This document shows, in pieces, positions 1-10,200 of a DNA stretch of 64,000 nucleotides (position 1 is its first letter; the number at the start of each line of letters is the position of its first letter). Where the stretch lies: assembly GCA_963920635.1 (NCBI GenBank), contig OY987298.1, positions 62,725,949 to 62,789,948 of the forward strand, given 5' to 3'. Under the pieces are notes generated by a model. That model was not told where the DNA came from. It searched no databases and was given only the letters and a program-made list of their open reading frames with translations. Made by a program: the position numbers and the translations under genes. The DNA is from Pseudeuparius sepicola (Eukaryota > Arthropoda > Insecta > Coleoptera > Anthribidae).

Positions 1-330
1 AAGGCCGCCCGCGCGGTCGCATTACAACGACCGAATTCTTTATGGAGGCGGCGCGGCGGCTGCGGCGGCAAAAAAGGACCCGCCGCAGGGACGGCAATTC
101 ATTAGCGGAACGCCGGCGATTTATACGGGACCGATGCAAAAATCGGCCGTTCTTGTCCGCGCCGGCCGATCAGGGGAAGTTTATGGCGGTGTGTTTGCGG
201 TCGCAGGGCAGCCGATATTATTGGGGCCGACGGGGCCGCTCGGCGCCTCCGGAGACAGACACCCTTTGGCGGGTGGGCTGGTCCTGAGGTGGATACGTTC
301 CTCTCCCAGTTTTGGAGGAGATCTCGCTAT
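1..330. other. GC-rich island at left edge
   Basis: The first 330 bases are strongly GC- and CpG-rich, with runs of GGC/GCG triplets, and then give way abruptly to AT-rich repeat DNA. Open frames on both strands overlap one another here, and their Arg/Ala/Gly-rich translations reflect base composition, so I call no protein. The block resembles the other GC islands in this window and could be a regulatory island, a CpG-rich promoter edge or a conserved noncoding element. Nothing in the sequence decides between these. Confidence 0.4.
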
Positions 331-810
331 AGCAACATGTGCCAAGCTTAAAACCCCCTTTAAAATAGTATTCCTACCGAAGTAATGAAACGGCGAATTT
401 GCGGCGACTATAAACCCGGGCGCACATTGAGACGCAGTTGACGCAGCACAGCACAGGGCAGTTTTTTGTGTTACATGAAATTCAATCGAGGCGCGCAAAT
501 TGAGACGCAGTGCAGGGTAACTTAGAACTGCGTCACATGAAGCCTGCCCGACGCAGTGTTTAGTACACAGTTTTCTGCGTTGCACGTGGAGCAGGTTACT
601 AAAAAAACAAATTAAATAAAAAAATTGATTGAAAAGTTATTAAAAAGTAATTTAGATTCAGAAAACTCTATCGATAAATTGAATTCGCCATGGCTCTTCC
701 TTTTTTCCAAATATTTACTTTTTGATAGGTATATCTGATTCTGATTTGGAACTTAATAATAAACTCATGGCTATTGCCTGTTCATACGCCGCCATAATTA
801 TTATAATTTT

Positions 811-1680
811 TAACCGACTTCAAAAAAGGAGGAGGTTATCAATTCGGTTGTATGTTTTTTTTATGTTTGTTACCTCAGAACTCCCATGGTCCCATTTAAA
901 TTTGAAGAAAAAATTCCACCCCTAAGAGTGAACAAATCTAGGGGATGAAATTTCATATTGAACCGATTTCGATGATTCTTTTTTTATTAGAAAGGGACTA
1001 CCTTAGAGGTGGCCCCATTTAAATTTGAAGAAAAAATTCCACCCCTAAGGTTGGAAAAATAGGGGATGAAATTTCATATTGGACCGATTTCGATGAATAT
1101 TTTTTTTAATAGAAAGGGAGTACCTTAGAGATGGCCCCATTTAAATTTAAAGAAAAAATTTCACCCCTAAGGGTAGATAAATAGGGGATTAAAGTTCATA
1201 TTGGACCGATTTGGATGATTCTTGTTTTATTAGGAAGGGGTTACCTTAGGAGTGGTCACATTGGACCGATTTCTCTAATTCTTATTAATTCACTAAAAGA
1301 TAAGAAATAAATTTTTAACAAAAAAATTAAAACCGACTTAAAAAATTTGCCCGTATACACACTCCACTAAAAATAAAAAAAAAATAACAAAAAATAACAC
1401 CGACTTCACAAATTTGCCCGTATGCAGATTTCAAATAAAATTTTAGAAATATTTTTCTCTTTCTACATTGAGTTATCTTTGGAGTCGGTGACAGTCGTAA
1501 GTTATGATGTATGTAGGATATGATGTATTCATATCTAAATAGATTTGAATTCCTTTCCTTGACTGTCACCAAATCCAAAGATAACTCAATTTAGAAAGAG
1601 TCGGTGTTATTTTTTGTTATTATTTTTTTTTTAATTTTTAGTGGAGTGTGCATATGGGCAAATTTTTGAAGTCGGTTTTA
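811..1680. mobile_element. Repeat with AACCGACTTC / GAAGTCGGTT ends
   Basis: The element opens with TTAACCGACTTCAAAAAAGG and closes with TTTTTGAAGTCGGTTTTA, an inverted pair. From about 1330 to 1680 there is a second, better-conserved inverted repeat with AAAACCGACTT at both ends and a TGAGTTATCTTTGGAGTCGG core facing its complement near 1575. I associate the opening GGAGGAGGTTATCAATTCGG words with a repeat common in lepidopteran genomes, from memory and unchecked. No coding capacity is visible. It lies inside the 411-1860 inverted repeat. Confidence 0.5.
891..1257. repeat. Three tandem units of about 122 bp
   Basis: Units start at CCCATTTAAATTTGAAGAAA near 891, 1014 and 1136 (periods 123 and 122), each with CCACCCCTAAG, AGGGGATGAAATTTCATATT and GACCGATTTCGATGA in the same order. 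A fourth, shortened piece with GGACCGATTTCTC follows at about 1260. The array is internal to the AACCGACTTC element, so it is probably an internal repeat region rather than an independent satellite. Confidence 0.75.
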
Positions 1681-1863
1681 ATTTTTTTGTTAAATTTTTT
1701 TTTCAAACGTAGGCGACAAAAGTGTATATAAAACTGTGCTTCAATGTGCGCTTTGGCTGTGCAACACGCGTAATTTTTCTGCATTGCGCCAGCCTGCGTC
1801 TCCTCACCTGCCCTGTGTTGACTGCGTCGTCTCCGTCTCAATGTGCGCCCGGGTTAAAACGGC

Positions 1864-2194
1864 TAGGGCGAGTGCACGTTACTGCCGCCTACGACACGCT
1901 GCACGCAGTCACTATTGTCCGCAGTTTTACCACGCCACGCCTATTGTGAAAATACAGAAGATATGGTATATTAAATTAAATTACGAACATTTTTATACCA
2001 TAGGAAATCACAATGATGAGTTATTTAAGAGAATGCAGCGAGAGATATTTTAAAAACCGCTATTTTTATCTTACATTGTTAATTTGTTAATAACTTTGTT
2101 AGCGGCCCACGGATTTAGTAAGCATTCGCTTATGTTATGTTGTTAGATATAAACATTAATCCAGCTGTTACGACGAAAGCGCAGAAAAGAGGTA
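1864..2194. other. AT-rich spacer, nothing recognised
   Basis: This stretch between two mobile elements has GC-rich words up to about 1945, then AT-rich sequence. Short frames are open but show no protein motif. Confidence 0.4.
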
Positions 2195-3768
2195 CAGGGT
2201 GGGGTGGCCCATCGAAGCGGAAAAAGTGTGTGTTACGTACCTATGTTCAAAAAATGAGATTGTAGTAAAATCTAAGGGGAATTCGGGGGTGTACTCGGAC
2301 TTTGTATACAGGGGTCGGTAAAAAAGTTATAGCGAAAAAACATTTTTTGCAAAATAAAATAAATATATTTTTACCTATACAACCATTAGAGAATCTTCAA
2401 ATAGTATTCCTGAATATTTAGTTTTTTGAAATAACTCCTGGTTATAGCGGAAATGAAAGTGATGTTCTCTATTTTACAACTTACACATTCCATTTGACCA
2501 TTATAGAATTCCTTCTTTAATTCTGATTCCAACGGTATATAATTGGAAATTTGACCTATTTATCTCCAACCGTTTCATAGATATTTATCAAAGGAGCTCC
2601 ATTAAACTACATAAGTACATGGTCTCATGGTCAGTGTCTGATGTTCTATCTGAGCAGGCCAAACAATAAAACCAAATTTATGACAAATCAAGTCAGCCGT
2701 AATAATAAAACGGACAGTCAAGTAGGCTGTATAAGTTCAATATTTCTACTTACCTGGCAGATTAATCTTAAAATTTTGTTACTGAAGCTGCTACTAATTA
2801 CAGTTTTAAAAAATGGTTTTTGAAAGAAAAATGCTGTGATATTTTAAAGGTCTTTATCAAAAATGATGAAAGACATGTGGAACCTTTGAGGGAGTATTCT
2901 CGCAAATATGCAAATAGAAATTTTCTGAGTGCTTCATTTATATCTAAGCTGTATCGAAGATTAAGATAAACATGAAATGTGATTAGCAAGAGAAAAATTG
3001 GGTTTAGAATTAGTGAGGACGAGAAAGAACGAATTTTAAATTATTTCAGAAGAAATAACGAGAGAAATGCAGTGAGAGATTTATTCTGATAAGTATATTT
3101 TAAAATTTGTTCTCTCTCGTCCTCACTAATTCTAAACCCATTTTTTCTCTTGCTAATCACACTTCCTGTCGATCTGAATGTTCGATACAGCTATAAATGA
3201 AGTATAATACTCCCTCAAAGTTTCTACGTATCTTTTATCATTTTTGATAAAGACCTCTGAAATATCAGAGCATTCTTCTTTCAAAAAATAGTTTTTAACT
3301 GTAACTAGAACAACTTCAGCAAAAGACTAATCTGACCGGTAAAATAGAAATATTGAATTAACTGCCTACTGATTATCAGTTTTATTATCATGGCTGACTT
3401 GATTTGTCATAAATTTTGTGTTATTGTTTGGCCTACTCGGATCGAACATCAGACACTTACCTTGAGACCATGTATCTAGTATGATGGAGCTCTGATAAAT
3501 ATCTCGCATAAATATCTCGGAAACGGTTGGAGATAAATAGGTCAAATTATATATCGTTGGATTAAAAAAGGAATCATTTTTTTAAATGAAATTAGTAAGT
3601 TGTAAAATAGAGAAAATCACTTTCATTTCCGCCATAACCCGAAGTTACTTAAAAAACTAAATATTCAGGAATACCTACTACTTAAAGGTTCTCTAATGGT
3701 TGTGTAGGTGAAAAATTATTTTTTTTATTTTGCAAAAAATGTTTTTTCACGATAACTTTTTTACCGAA
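2195..3768. mobile_element. Fold-back derivative of the 24.8-27.1 kb mariner
   Basis: A TA dinucleotide at 2193-2194 is followed by CAGGGTGGGGTGGCCCATCG, the terminus of the mariner-like element at 24760-27132. The left arm (about 2195-3086) is the reverse complement of that element's right side, including the terminal repeat and the N-terminal part of transposase. The right arm (about 3110-3768) is the same region again in opposite orientation, so transposase starts point inward from both sides and the catalytic half is missing. The right terminus is lost at about 3768, where unrelated sequence begins. It is non-autonomous and would need transposase in trans. Confidence 0.75.
2827..2968 (+). 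pseudogene. Mariner-like transposase N-terminal fragment
   Basis: The plus frame reads like the N-terminal helix-turn-helix part of the transposase encoded at 26297-26521, sharing the order EKCCDIL, FIKND, LREYSRKY, FISKLYRR before a stop at about 2968. A matching fragment on the minus strand lies in the opposite arm (about 3110-3290). Both are cut before the catalytic domain, so neither can encode an active enzyme. Confidence 0.7.
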
Positions 3769-5829
3769 ATGAAGCAGGTTGGCGATAATATACCAGCGGT
3801 GTTTTAGAAAAATCAACACAGATAATTTTTTCAGGGTTGCTTTTGGACTGCCTCCTGAGTGTCCAACCGCTCAAATTACACGCAAAAATCTAACACACAA
3901 TGTGAATACTGAGTACTTACCGAGTGAATTAGAGTGAATTAGAGTACTTACCGAGTGAATTAGAGCATAATCTCATTTCCCGTAAAAATACCCAAACTTT
4001 CCACAATATTTTTAAACTTGCGTCAATTTCTTGGCCACGAAATTGACGGTAAATTGACGACAATTTACACCTACAATTTAACTTGCACAATTTTATTGAC
4101 CAAGAAATCCACAAATATAATACCAGCTTTATAAATCTCAATTTGAATGGATACAGGTATGTATTATGTTCTGATCATATCTAATTTTAGGGCAACACGA
4201 CAAGATCAAGTTCGTCTTCAAGGCAATAAAATTGTCCAAGAATGTGTTAGGTCGTTGAATGAATTATTCCTCACTCAACGGTTAGGTACAACACGTCTGC
4301 ATTTCGCACCCTGGCAATCAATTAATAAATTATGTTGAGGTAACAAGAACAGCGGTTCGATAGTACCCATTCCCTTAATAATTGTATTTGTATTTAATAA
4401 TTGCTTTTGTTCATTTTTTAAGGAAACTGACAAGACTTTGCAAATGTGCGTAGACCAACAGTTAACAAGTATAAAGATGGTCCCACATAGGAAATGACAA
4501 AATCTGTCTGTAAGAAAATAAAGAAAAAACTAAAAAATAACGATATGGATTCAAATACTATATATCAGAAGAATAAATAAGTACACAAGTTGAGATATAC
4601 CAATAATACAATTTATGATGAGTGTACATTTTCTTAAATAAGAGTAGATCACATATGGTACCTACCTGTTTTACACTTAAAACTTTTTATATCGTCTAAT
4701 ATTTTATTCAAATAACAAAAATACATAATAAAGGGAAATTTTATTTCGGTCACAATTAGATAGGTAGGTGCTCATAACTAACATTTAAAAAATAATTGTG
4801 TTGTGCACGTTGCCAGCTTTACATAAATGTGGGCTTATTACAACCCTGGCTAAATACCAGATGACACTAACAGCTCTCATAGATGCCAACTTTGGATCTT
4901 GAAAATTGAAATTGACAGTTACAGTCGAAAAACTTATCGGTGGACGAACTTTAGCTTTGGTTTATAGTATTTTATTCTAGCATACTGCGTATCTATCAAA
5001 TTTTAAGTTAACATCATTTTTGTCTTATTTGAGATATTATGTTTAGTTTAGTGTTTCACTAGATAAGATATCTTGTGTTGCTAGGCCTATCCTTGTCTTG
5101 TTGCAAGACAAGAAATCAAGTTGAATCTTGTCCTGTTCGACTTTTACTGGAAAAAATCTTATCTTGCAAGCAAAACCTCTTGCAACTTATTGTTGATAAT
5201 TTATCTTTTAAATTACTGACAGAATTATTTTTCGTTGTTTGTATTTCTTATTGTACCTTCTTTAATGATAATTTTGTTATCATGTTTTCATGATTTTCAA
5301 TTAGAAATACCTCTTAAGTCGACTGCTTTCTGTTAAATTTATTATGATGTGGATTTCGATATGTGTGTACAGAGTTATACCCCCTTAACTTTTTTGTTTT
5401 TAGTTTTAGGAAAAAAATGTTAATATGAAATTGTAATTTTCTTGCGATTTCAGGTATGTATACCCATTAAAAACAAAACAAATGAATGTCGCCTTTCGGA
5501 GATATAGACCAAATTTATGTTTTTTAGATGAATCACCCTGTATATTTCTCGATTTTCGAAATCTACCTATCTATGTTTGCTCTAGTAGGTAGTTCGCACA
5601 AAATCGTCCTTTGGATTATTGAATCTCGGACAAAATCAAAATTGCCATGGAAAATTCAAAACAGTTATAAGAAAATTATAAATGGAGATTAATAATATAT
5701 TGAAAACTCAACAAAGCCAATAATACTGGTGTGGAAGTTTTCCATAAGTTATATTTTATTTTTCTGTCATTTTAGTCTTATTAAAAGGCATATTTATAGA
5801 TGGAACGTGATACCTTGTTATGAATTAAA
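3769..5829. other. Mostly unassigned AT-rich DNA
   Basis: A 24-bp direct repeat containing GAGTGAATTAGAG occurs three times at about 3920-3967. An isolated ACCCTGTATA terminus near 5530 suggests a truncated TACAGGGTG-family MITE. Short frames at 3929-4141 (-), 4147-4338 (+) and 5075-5293 (+) lack motifs or family resemblance, and I do not call them genes. I see no RNA gene or TE coding region in this interval. Confidence 0.4.
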
Positions 5830-6125
5830 TTAAATTTTAGAAGGTTTTCTATAATGCTTCCATTTTGTGCAACACAGAGAGCATACCTTCTTAATAAATT
5901 TCTTTTGTAGTTTTTTTTCTTTAACTTGGTCGATATTATTTGACCTCTCCGCATATACCCGGTCCTTCAAAGTGCCCCACGGAAAGAAATCGAGTGGGGT
6001 CAAGTCTGGGCTTCTGGCAGGCCATAAAATAGTTCCATTTGAACCAATCCACTCTACAAACGTGCCATTCAATGTCTCTTGACAGCATTTGATTTATGTG
6101 CTGGAGCACCGTGTCGTCGCCAAAT
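5830..6125 (-). pseudogene. Mariner-like transposase C-terminal relic
   Basis: The minus strand encodes the DDE catalytic end of an IS630-Tc1-mariner transposase: an ILWPARSPDLTPLDFFPWG motif (third catalytic Asp region) followed by an LKDRVY stretch. Upstream, near 6100-6125, the block that normally holds the second catalytic Asp in an xQDGAPAH context reads RRHGAPAH, so that Asp is gone, and a stop codon follows shortly. The N-terminal two thirds are absent. It is related to, but distinct from, the transposase at 25446-26213. Confidence 0.8.
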
Positions 6126-6299
6126 AATATTCTTAATATTCTTATTAACTTGCTTCAATAGATCAGAAATTTCTCATCTTAAAGCCTTGTAAAACACTAC
6201 CTAGTAAGTAGGTATAGTTCAGGAAAGAGTTGGTAAAATAGCCGCAAACTGGCTCCGACTCTAGAGTGTTTCGTTTAATATCTTCCAGTGTCTTCTTAT

Positions 6300-6540
6300 G
6301 TGATGTCTATTGCCCTTATTTCCTGGCGAGGCTTCCGTCTGGCGCCGCAGGGGGGCGCCGCCTCCGGATTCCCCCCTTGCCGGAGCTGGCCCGGAGTCGG
6401 CCCGTCCCGTTCCGGGCCGGCAGTAAAACAAAATTTAACGGCCCACTCCGGCCGCCGTTATTGTACCATAAAAGTATCGCGAAGTACTCATCTAGGCACG
6501 GCCGTAGTGGCCAACAGATACTGCTCGTAAACTAAACGAG
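6300..6540. other. GC-rich island
   Basis: A sharply bounded block with GGCGCCGC, CCGGAGCTGGCCCGGAGTC and CCGTTCCGGGCCGGCAG, ending in CGGCCGCCGTTATTGTACC and ACCATAAAAG. The embedded CCATAAA is a Hox/Abd-B-like word. Two overlapping open frames (6266-6535 and 6288-6530) appear composition-driven. Regulatory function is conjecture. Confidence 0.4.
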
Positions 6541-7534
6541 GTGATCACATAAACTCGAATCAAACTGTAATGATGAAGATCATTTTATATCATTTTTATA
6601 GGAGCATATTCACTCATTCTCCTTTCTGGTCCTTTAAGTGTACATAAATTCGGAGCCTCCCGGTTTTACGAGACTTCTGTTGCGGGCATTTTTGTTTTTC
6701 GTCACGTTATTCGAATGTGTGAAACGGATATGTTTCGTATATAGATAACCTATATTGCATTGTGCATAAAATTACATAGCTATTTTCCCAAATTGTGCGT
6801 ACTTACCTAATTGTGGCTTTGAAGAACTGTATGCACTTAATTAGTCGTTTTATTTTGAACGATCAGTTGTAGAAAAAGTATCGTTTGCAAGTCGTGTGCA
6901 AAGCGCCTTTGACGTACTACTCGACTGTCACGCAAAAGACTGTAGATTAGAGGGGGAAAATTGAAAATCGAGGTAGGTTAGGTAGGTGCTAGTAAAGACG
7001 CATGGTAGTTTAGAAGGGGGAAAGAGGGGGGGGGGTGGTCTAGCTTAGGAAGGTAAAAAGGAGGGTCGGGCGCCACAGCCACCATGCACCAACATAACCA
7101 CTCCACAGCCACCAAGGGCACCACCGCCACCACCACCACGACCGCCATATACCACCACCTCCACTGACTTAGAACCGGTAAACTTACTCTACTCTCATAA
7201 AATAAAGCCTTGTCAAAAGCCTTATAAGATCAAACGTGGCAAACAATCTGCATGCGATGTTGCCGCACTACGTAGAGACTAGCACTACATTATTGGTTCA
7301 TATCGCTAATCGAAACTGATCATAGACAGTATATACCTATATTAGCGACGAATACGTAGGTAACTTAACCCATGCAAAAAACACCACAGTGGCGTTCCTA
7401 GATGTTTGGCCGCCCGTCTGCAGAATATAATAAAAAATTTCTTTCGGATTATAAAAACTAGGCTTTTCCGTCTCTTGCAATTACCTACGAGGTAATTGCA
7501 AAAATTAGGTATTAGGTATTCTCAAAAATATATA
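6541..7534. other. Unassigned; contains a purine and CCA/ACC tract
   Basis: At about 7005-7060 there is a G-rich purine tract (AAAGAGGGGGGGGGGTGG), followed at about 7075-7165 by CCACAGCCACC/CCACCACCACC low-complexity sequence. The remainder is AT-rich with short GTAGGTAGGT-type words. I see no gene. Confidence 0.5.
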
Positions 7535-8019
7535 CAGTGACCGGCAGAATGTTGGACACAAATAGAAAACTTTTTTATTATTAATTTCTCAGAAAATTTT
7601 ATTCTTGATATAAATTGGTGCATTATTTCAAACTCAAAACGCACATATCAAAATTTAAATATCCCTTTTTAGATATGAGATAGATTCAAAAATGTCAAAA
7701 TAACCCAAGAGTAAAGTACCCTTATTTTTTAAAATACGGTAAAAAGTTACTTACAAAAGTTGTTTGGAATCAAAGGTAGATGTTAGATTTAAAGTCACAG
7801 CCACCTAGTAAAAAAATAAATTTAACTTTTTTTGTATTTTTTTGCCCACCCTGTGTATTACAAAAAACAAAATACCGCAAGCGCAACTTATTATCGGATA
7901 ACACATGAATTTGCTACTAAACTTTAATTTTGTTCGATTAGCAGCTAGAAATTTAAATTTATCCAAATCAAGAGTTTAAAAATATAAAATTTTTGTGTCC
8001 AACTTTCTGCCGGTCACTG
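7535..8019. mobile_element. 485-bp Tc1/mariner-type MITE
   Basis: The termini CAGTGACCGGCAGAATGTTG and its near-perfect complement (CAACTTTCTGCCGGTCACTG) are flanked by TA at 7533-7534 and 8020-8021. The CAGTG...CCGGCAGAATG terminus with TA target is typical of Tc1-like elements. There is no coding region. Confidence 0.85.
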
Positions 8020-8260
8020 TATTTATAACAATAAAATACCAAAGGCAATCAGTCTTATTATAATGAGTAATATGTTTTGGGTCTGGTAGAATTTCCAGAC
8101 TGAAAGGAACAAGGTAAATGTTTCTTTAAATTTAAAAATGTTTAAAATTAAATAATTTTCTAAGAAAAAGAAACTAAAAATGTAAAAATAATTAGGTTTA
8201 CAAAGTAATAATGTAACTGAAAATAAATATATTTTGCATCGGAAAAAATACAGGTAGGTA

Positions 8261-8382
8261 CAGTCCGGCAAACGAAAGAAGTTTAATGAAAAACTCAGTC
8301 TAACCGCCCATGCCCACATTAATAACATACGGATGGCGCTTAGACTGAGTTTTTCATTGGGCTTCTTTCGTTTGCCAGACTG
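8261..8382. mobile_element. 122-bp hairpin MITE
   Basis: TA-flanked element (8259-8260 and 8383-8384). The terminus CAGTCCGGCAAACGAAAGAA faces its complement TTCTTTCGTTTGCCAGACTG, and the arms extend through AAAAACTCAGTCTAA / TTAGACTGAGTTTTT. Almost the whole element can fold into one hairpin with a loop of a few tens of bases. It could resemble a miRNA precursor if transcribed, but its ends show it is a transposon. Confidence 0.85.
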
Positions 8383-8560
8383 TACTTGAAAGAATAAATA
8401 AAACATTTTCTTCTAAATGAAACAAAAAAATAAAATATTTCTAAAATATTGGGGTTATCCCTTAGGTACAAGGCATAAGATACAAGTTAAACGAATGGTA
8501 CTTTTCTGGCTTTAACACTGGCAAACTCTGATATTATATCACTGATATTTATTGTATCAA

Positions 8561-8833
8561 TTATCGAAGTAGGATACTTTCAATGGAAATTGTTGCTAAA
8601 TCGGTTAATCTCTCCTGGCTCATAGAAGACCTTAGATAGTTTTTTTTTATAATTTTTAATTTGGAAAATGATCTCTCCGCGGATGCTGGGTAACTGGCAA
8701 GCACAAAGTATTCGGCGGACGGCGGAAAACTATTCGTGAGAGAATTTTTGAACAATATAGTTCTTGGACTTGCAGTATATTCTGATGGAAGAAAGATATT
8801 AAAATTTTTTAGCTCACTATACAGGTGTGAAGC
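8561..8833 (-). pseudogene. hAT transposase C-terminal dimerisation relic
   Basis: The minus-strand frame contains the hAT dimerisation signature ASAERSFSKLKIIKKNYLRS followed by MSQERLTDLATISIE, preceded in the same frame by an LKNFNIF...SPRTILF stretch up to about 8833. This is the C-terminal domain of a hAT transposase close to the zinc-finger MYM-type protein 1-like group. No zinc finger, catalytic domain or terminal repeat is visible nearby, so it is an isolated fragment. Confidence 0.8.
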
Positions 8834-9873
8834 GTCGATATCCCCTACGAAATTTGAGGCCTACCAACGTCGCGCCGCGCCGCGCAGTTGCTACAGAGCA
8901 AAGACCAGAATAGAGGTAGTGCAGTGCCGACGGCCGACTGACGCCGGCGATGCGTTAAGGAGCAAGTACGGCAGTCCTGAAGCTCAACGAAATATAACGT
9001 GAACAAATATAACGTGAAAATCGTTGGGAAGTTTGATTCATCAATATTCATTCTGTCACCAGATGACGGCATGAGCCAATCGGTTCAAAATTCGTTCCCC
9101 AAGTGAATCTTATTAGTTATTGTATTATGAGCGCCAACTATCTAGTCACCCCAAAGTGTTACCTGGTGTCACCGGTGCCAGTTAGCTGACCGTGGTCATT
9201 TCGTAATAAATTTGATAATTATTATTACATAGGTACCTAGTATAATAATTATTATTAATATTGTGGTGGACGTGCAGGTACTAAGAATCCCGGTTTTGTG
9301 GAAGCCGATCCTCATAATTTGCCCAAAAGTATTTGGGCAATATGCTTTTGTTTGTACTGAGATGAGAAATTCATTACTCGAAAAGTAAGTTTTGTAAACA
9401 TACGGAATAGGGAAGCATACATTATTGAAAATATCCTATTATTGTATAGGGCTACAAAATAAGTGTATGGTGATTGACGACAATGTTGTAAGTGATATGT
9501 ACAGGAATATTTTTGTGAAGAAAAGTACAAAATCAGACCAGAGTATATTTTACCTACCTGTCCAAAAAATCTTTTGTAGAAATGGAATCATTTCATTGGG
9601 TATCCATACCGATCTCCTATATTAAGACATAAGACGTACCATCTATAAATAATGGTGTACACGTAGGCACGATAGATAACTTTGAATCTTACATTTATAA
9701 AAATATCCTAATTTAGTTCTGTGACAAACATTTAGAAAACATCTTAAAAAAATCATTTAGAAGTAAAAACACTTAAACAACTAACAATATCTGTAGCCTC
9801 TGTGACTTAACTATATATCAGTCAAATATTCCCTCAGTGAATAATATGCCTTCTGGATTCTTTCCCTTTTTTA

Positions 9874-9877
<4 letters not shown>
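8834..9877. other. GC-rich patch then unassigned AT-rich DNA
   Basis: From 8850 to 8990 the sequence is GC-rich (CGTCGCGCCGCGCCGCGCAG, ACGCCGGCGATGCG). The rest to 9877 is AT-rich with a few short frames that have no motif. The older LINE at 12.8-16 kb might continue here beyond the younger LINE, but I could not recognise its coding sequence. Confidence 0.35.

Positions 9878-9909
<32 letters not shown>
9878..9909. repeat. (AAT)n microsatellite, LINE 1 tail
   Basis: About ten AAT/ATA units mark the 3' end of the minus-strand LINE. A second, imperfect ATA tract lies at about 10163-10190, just past its stop codon. Trinucleotide tails are typical of several LINE clades. Confidence 0.8.
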
Positions 9910-9910
<1 letters not shown>

Positions 9911-10200
9911 TTATTGACTTCGTGAAAATTACATACATTTATAGCGATAATCGTTATGTATACACCTAAGCAATAATGCTTGTGCGTGTATATCCACGAG
10001 GTAGCCGTTTTTAAACTATCTAAAAATATATTTATAAGGCATGAGACAAAGTATCTACTTACTAGGTATCCCTCTTAAAAGGGAAAAAACTAAGAAAAGA
10101 AAAGCGGATGCGGTGGATGATGGCGGGCGCAGTATATTAACGTAACGCAATTGTAATATAAAATAATAATAATAAATAATAATAATAATATCGATAGTTT

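Larger units (their letters stand above)
411..1860. mobile_element. Inverted-repeat (fold-back) element
   Basis: The left end near 411 carries CCCGGGCGCACATTGAGACG and the right end near 1856 carries its reverse complement. The arms stay recognisable for roughly 60 to 110 bp through GACGCAG- and CAGGGCAG-containing words, then diverge. The interior is mostly filled by another repeat (811-1680). No transposase is visible, and I could not define a target duplication. It may be a MITE or fold-back element, or two opposed copies of one repeat. Confidence 0.55.

Noticed and set aside
181..585. 134-codon minus frame near the left edge
   Set aside because: It spans the GC island and the inverted-repeat arm; Cys/Ala-rich because of GCA/TGC words in the repeat.
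6972..6994. Telomeric-type TTAGG repeat
   Set aside because: Only isolated TTAGG words in AGGTTAGGTAGG; no array.
8261..8382. miRNA precursor
   Set aside because: The hairpin is bounded by TA duplications and transposon-like ends, so it is a MITE.
8023..8406. 127-codon minus frame
   Set aside because: It runs through the 8261-8382 MITE and AT-rich DNA; Phe/Leu/Tyr-rich with no motif.
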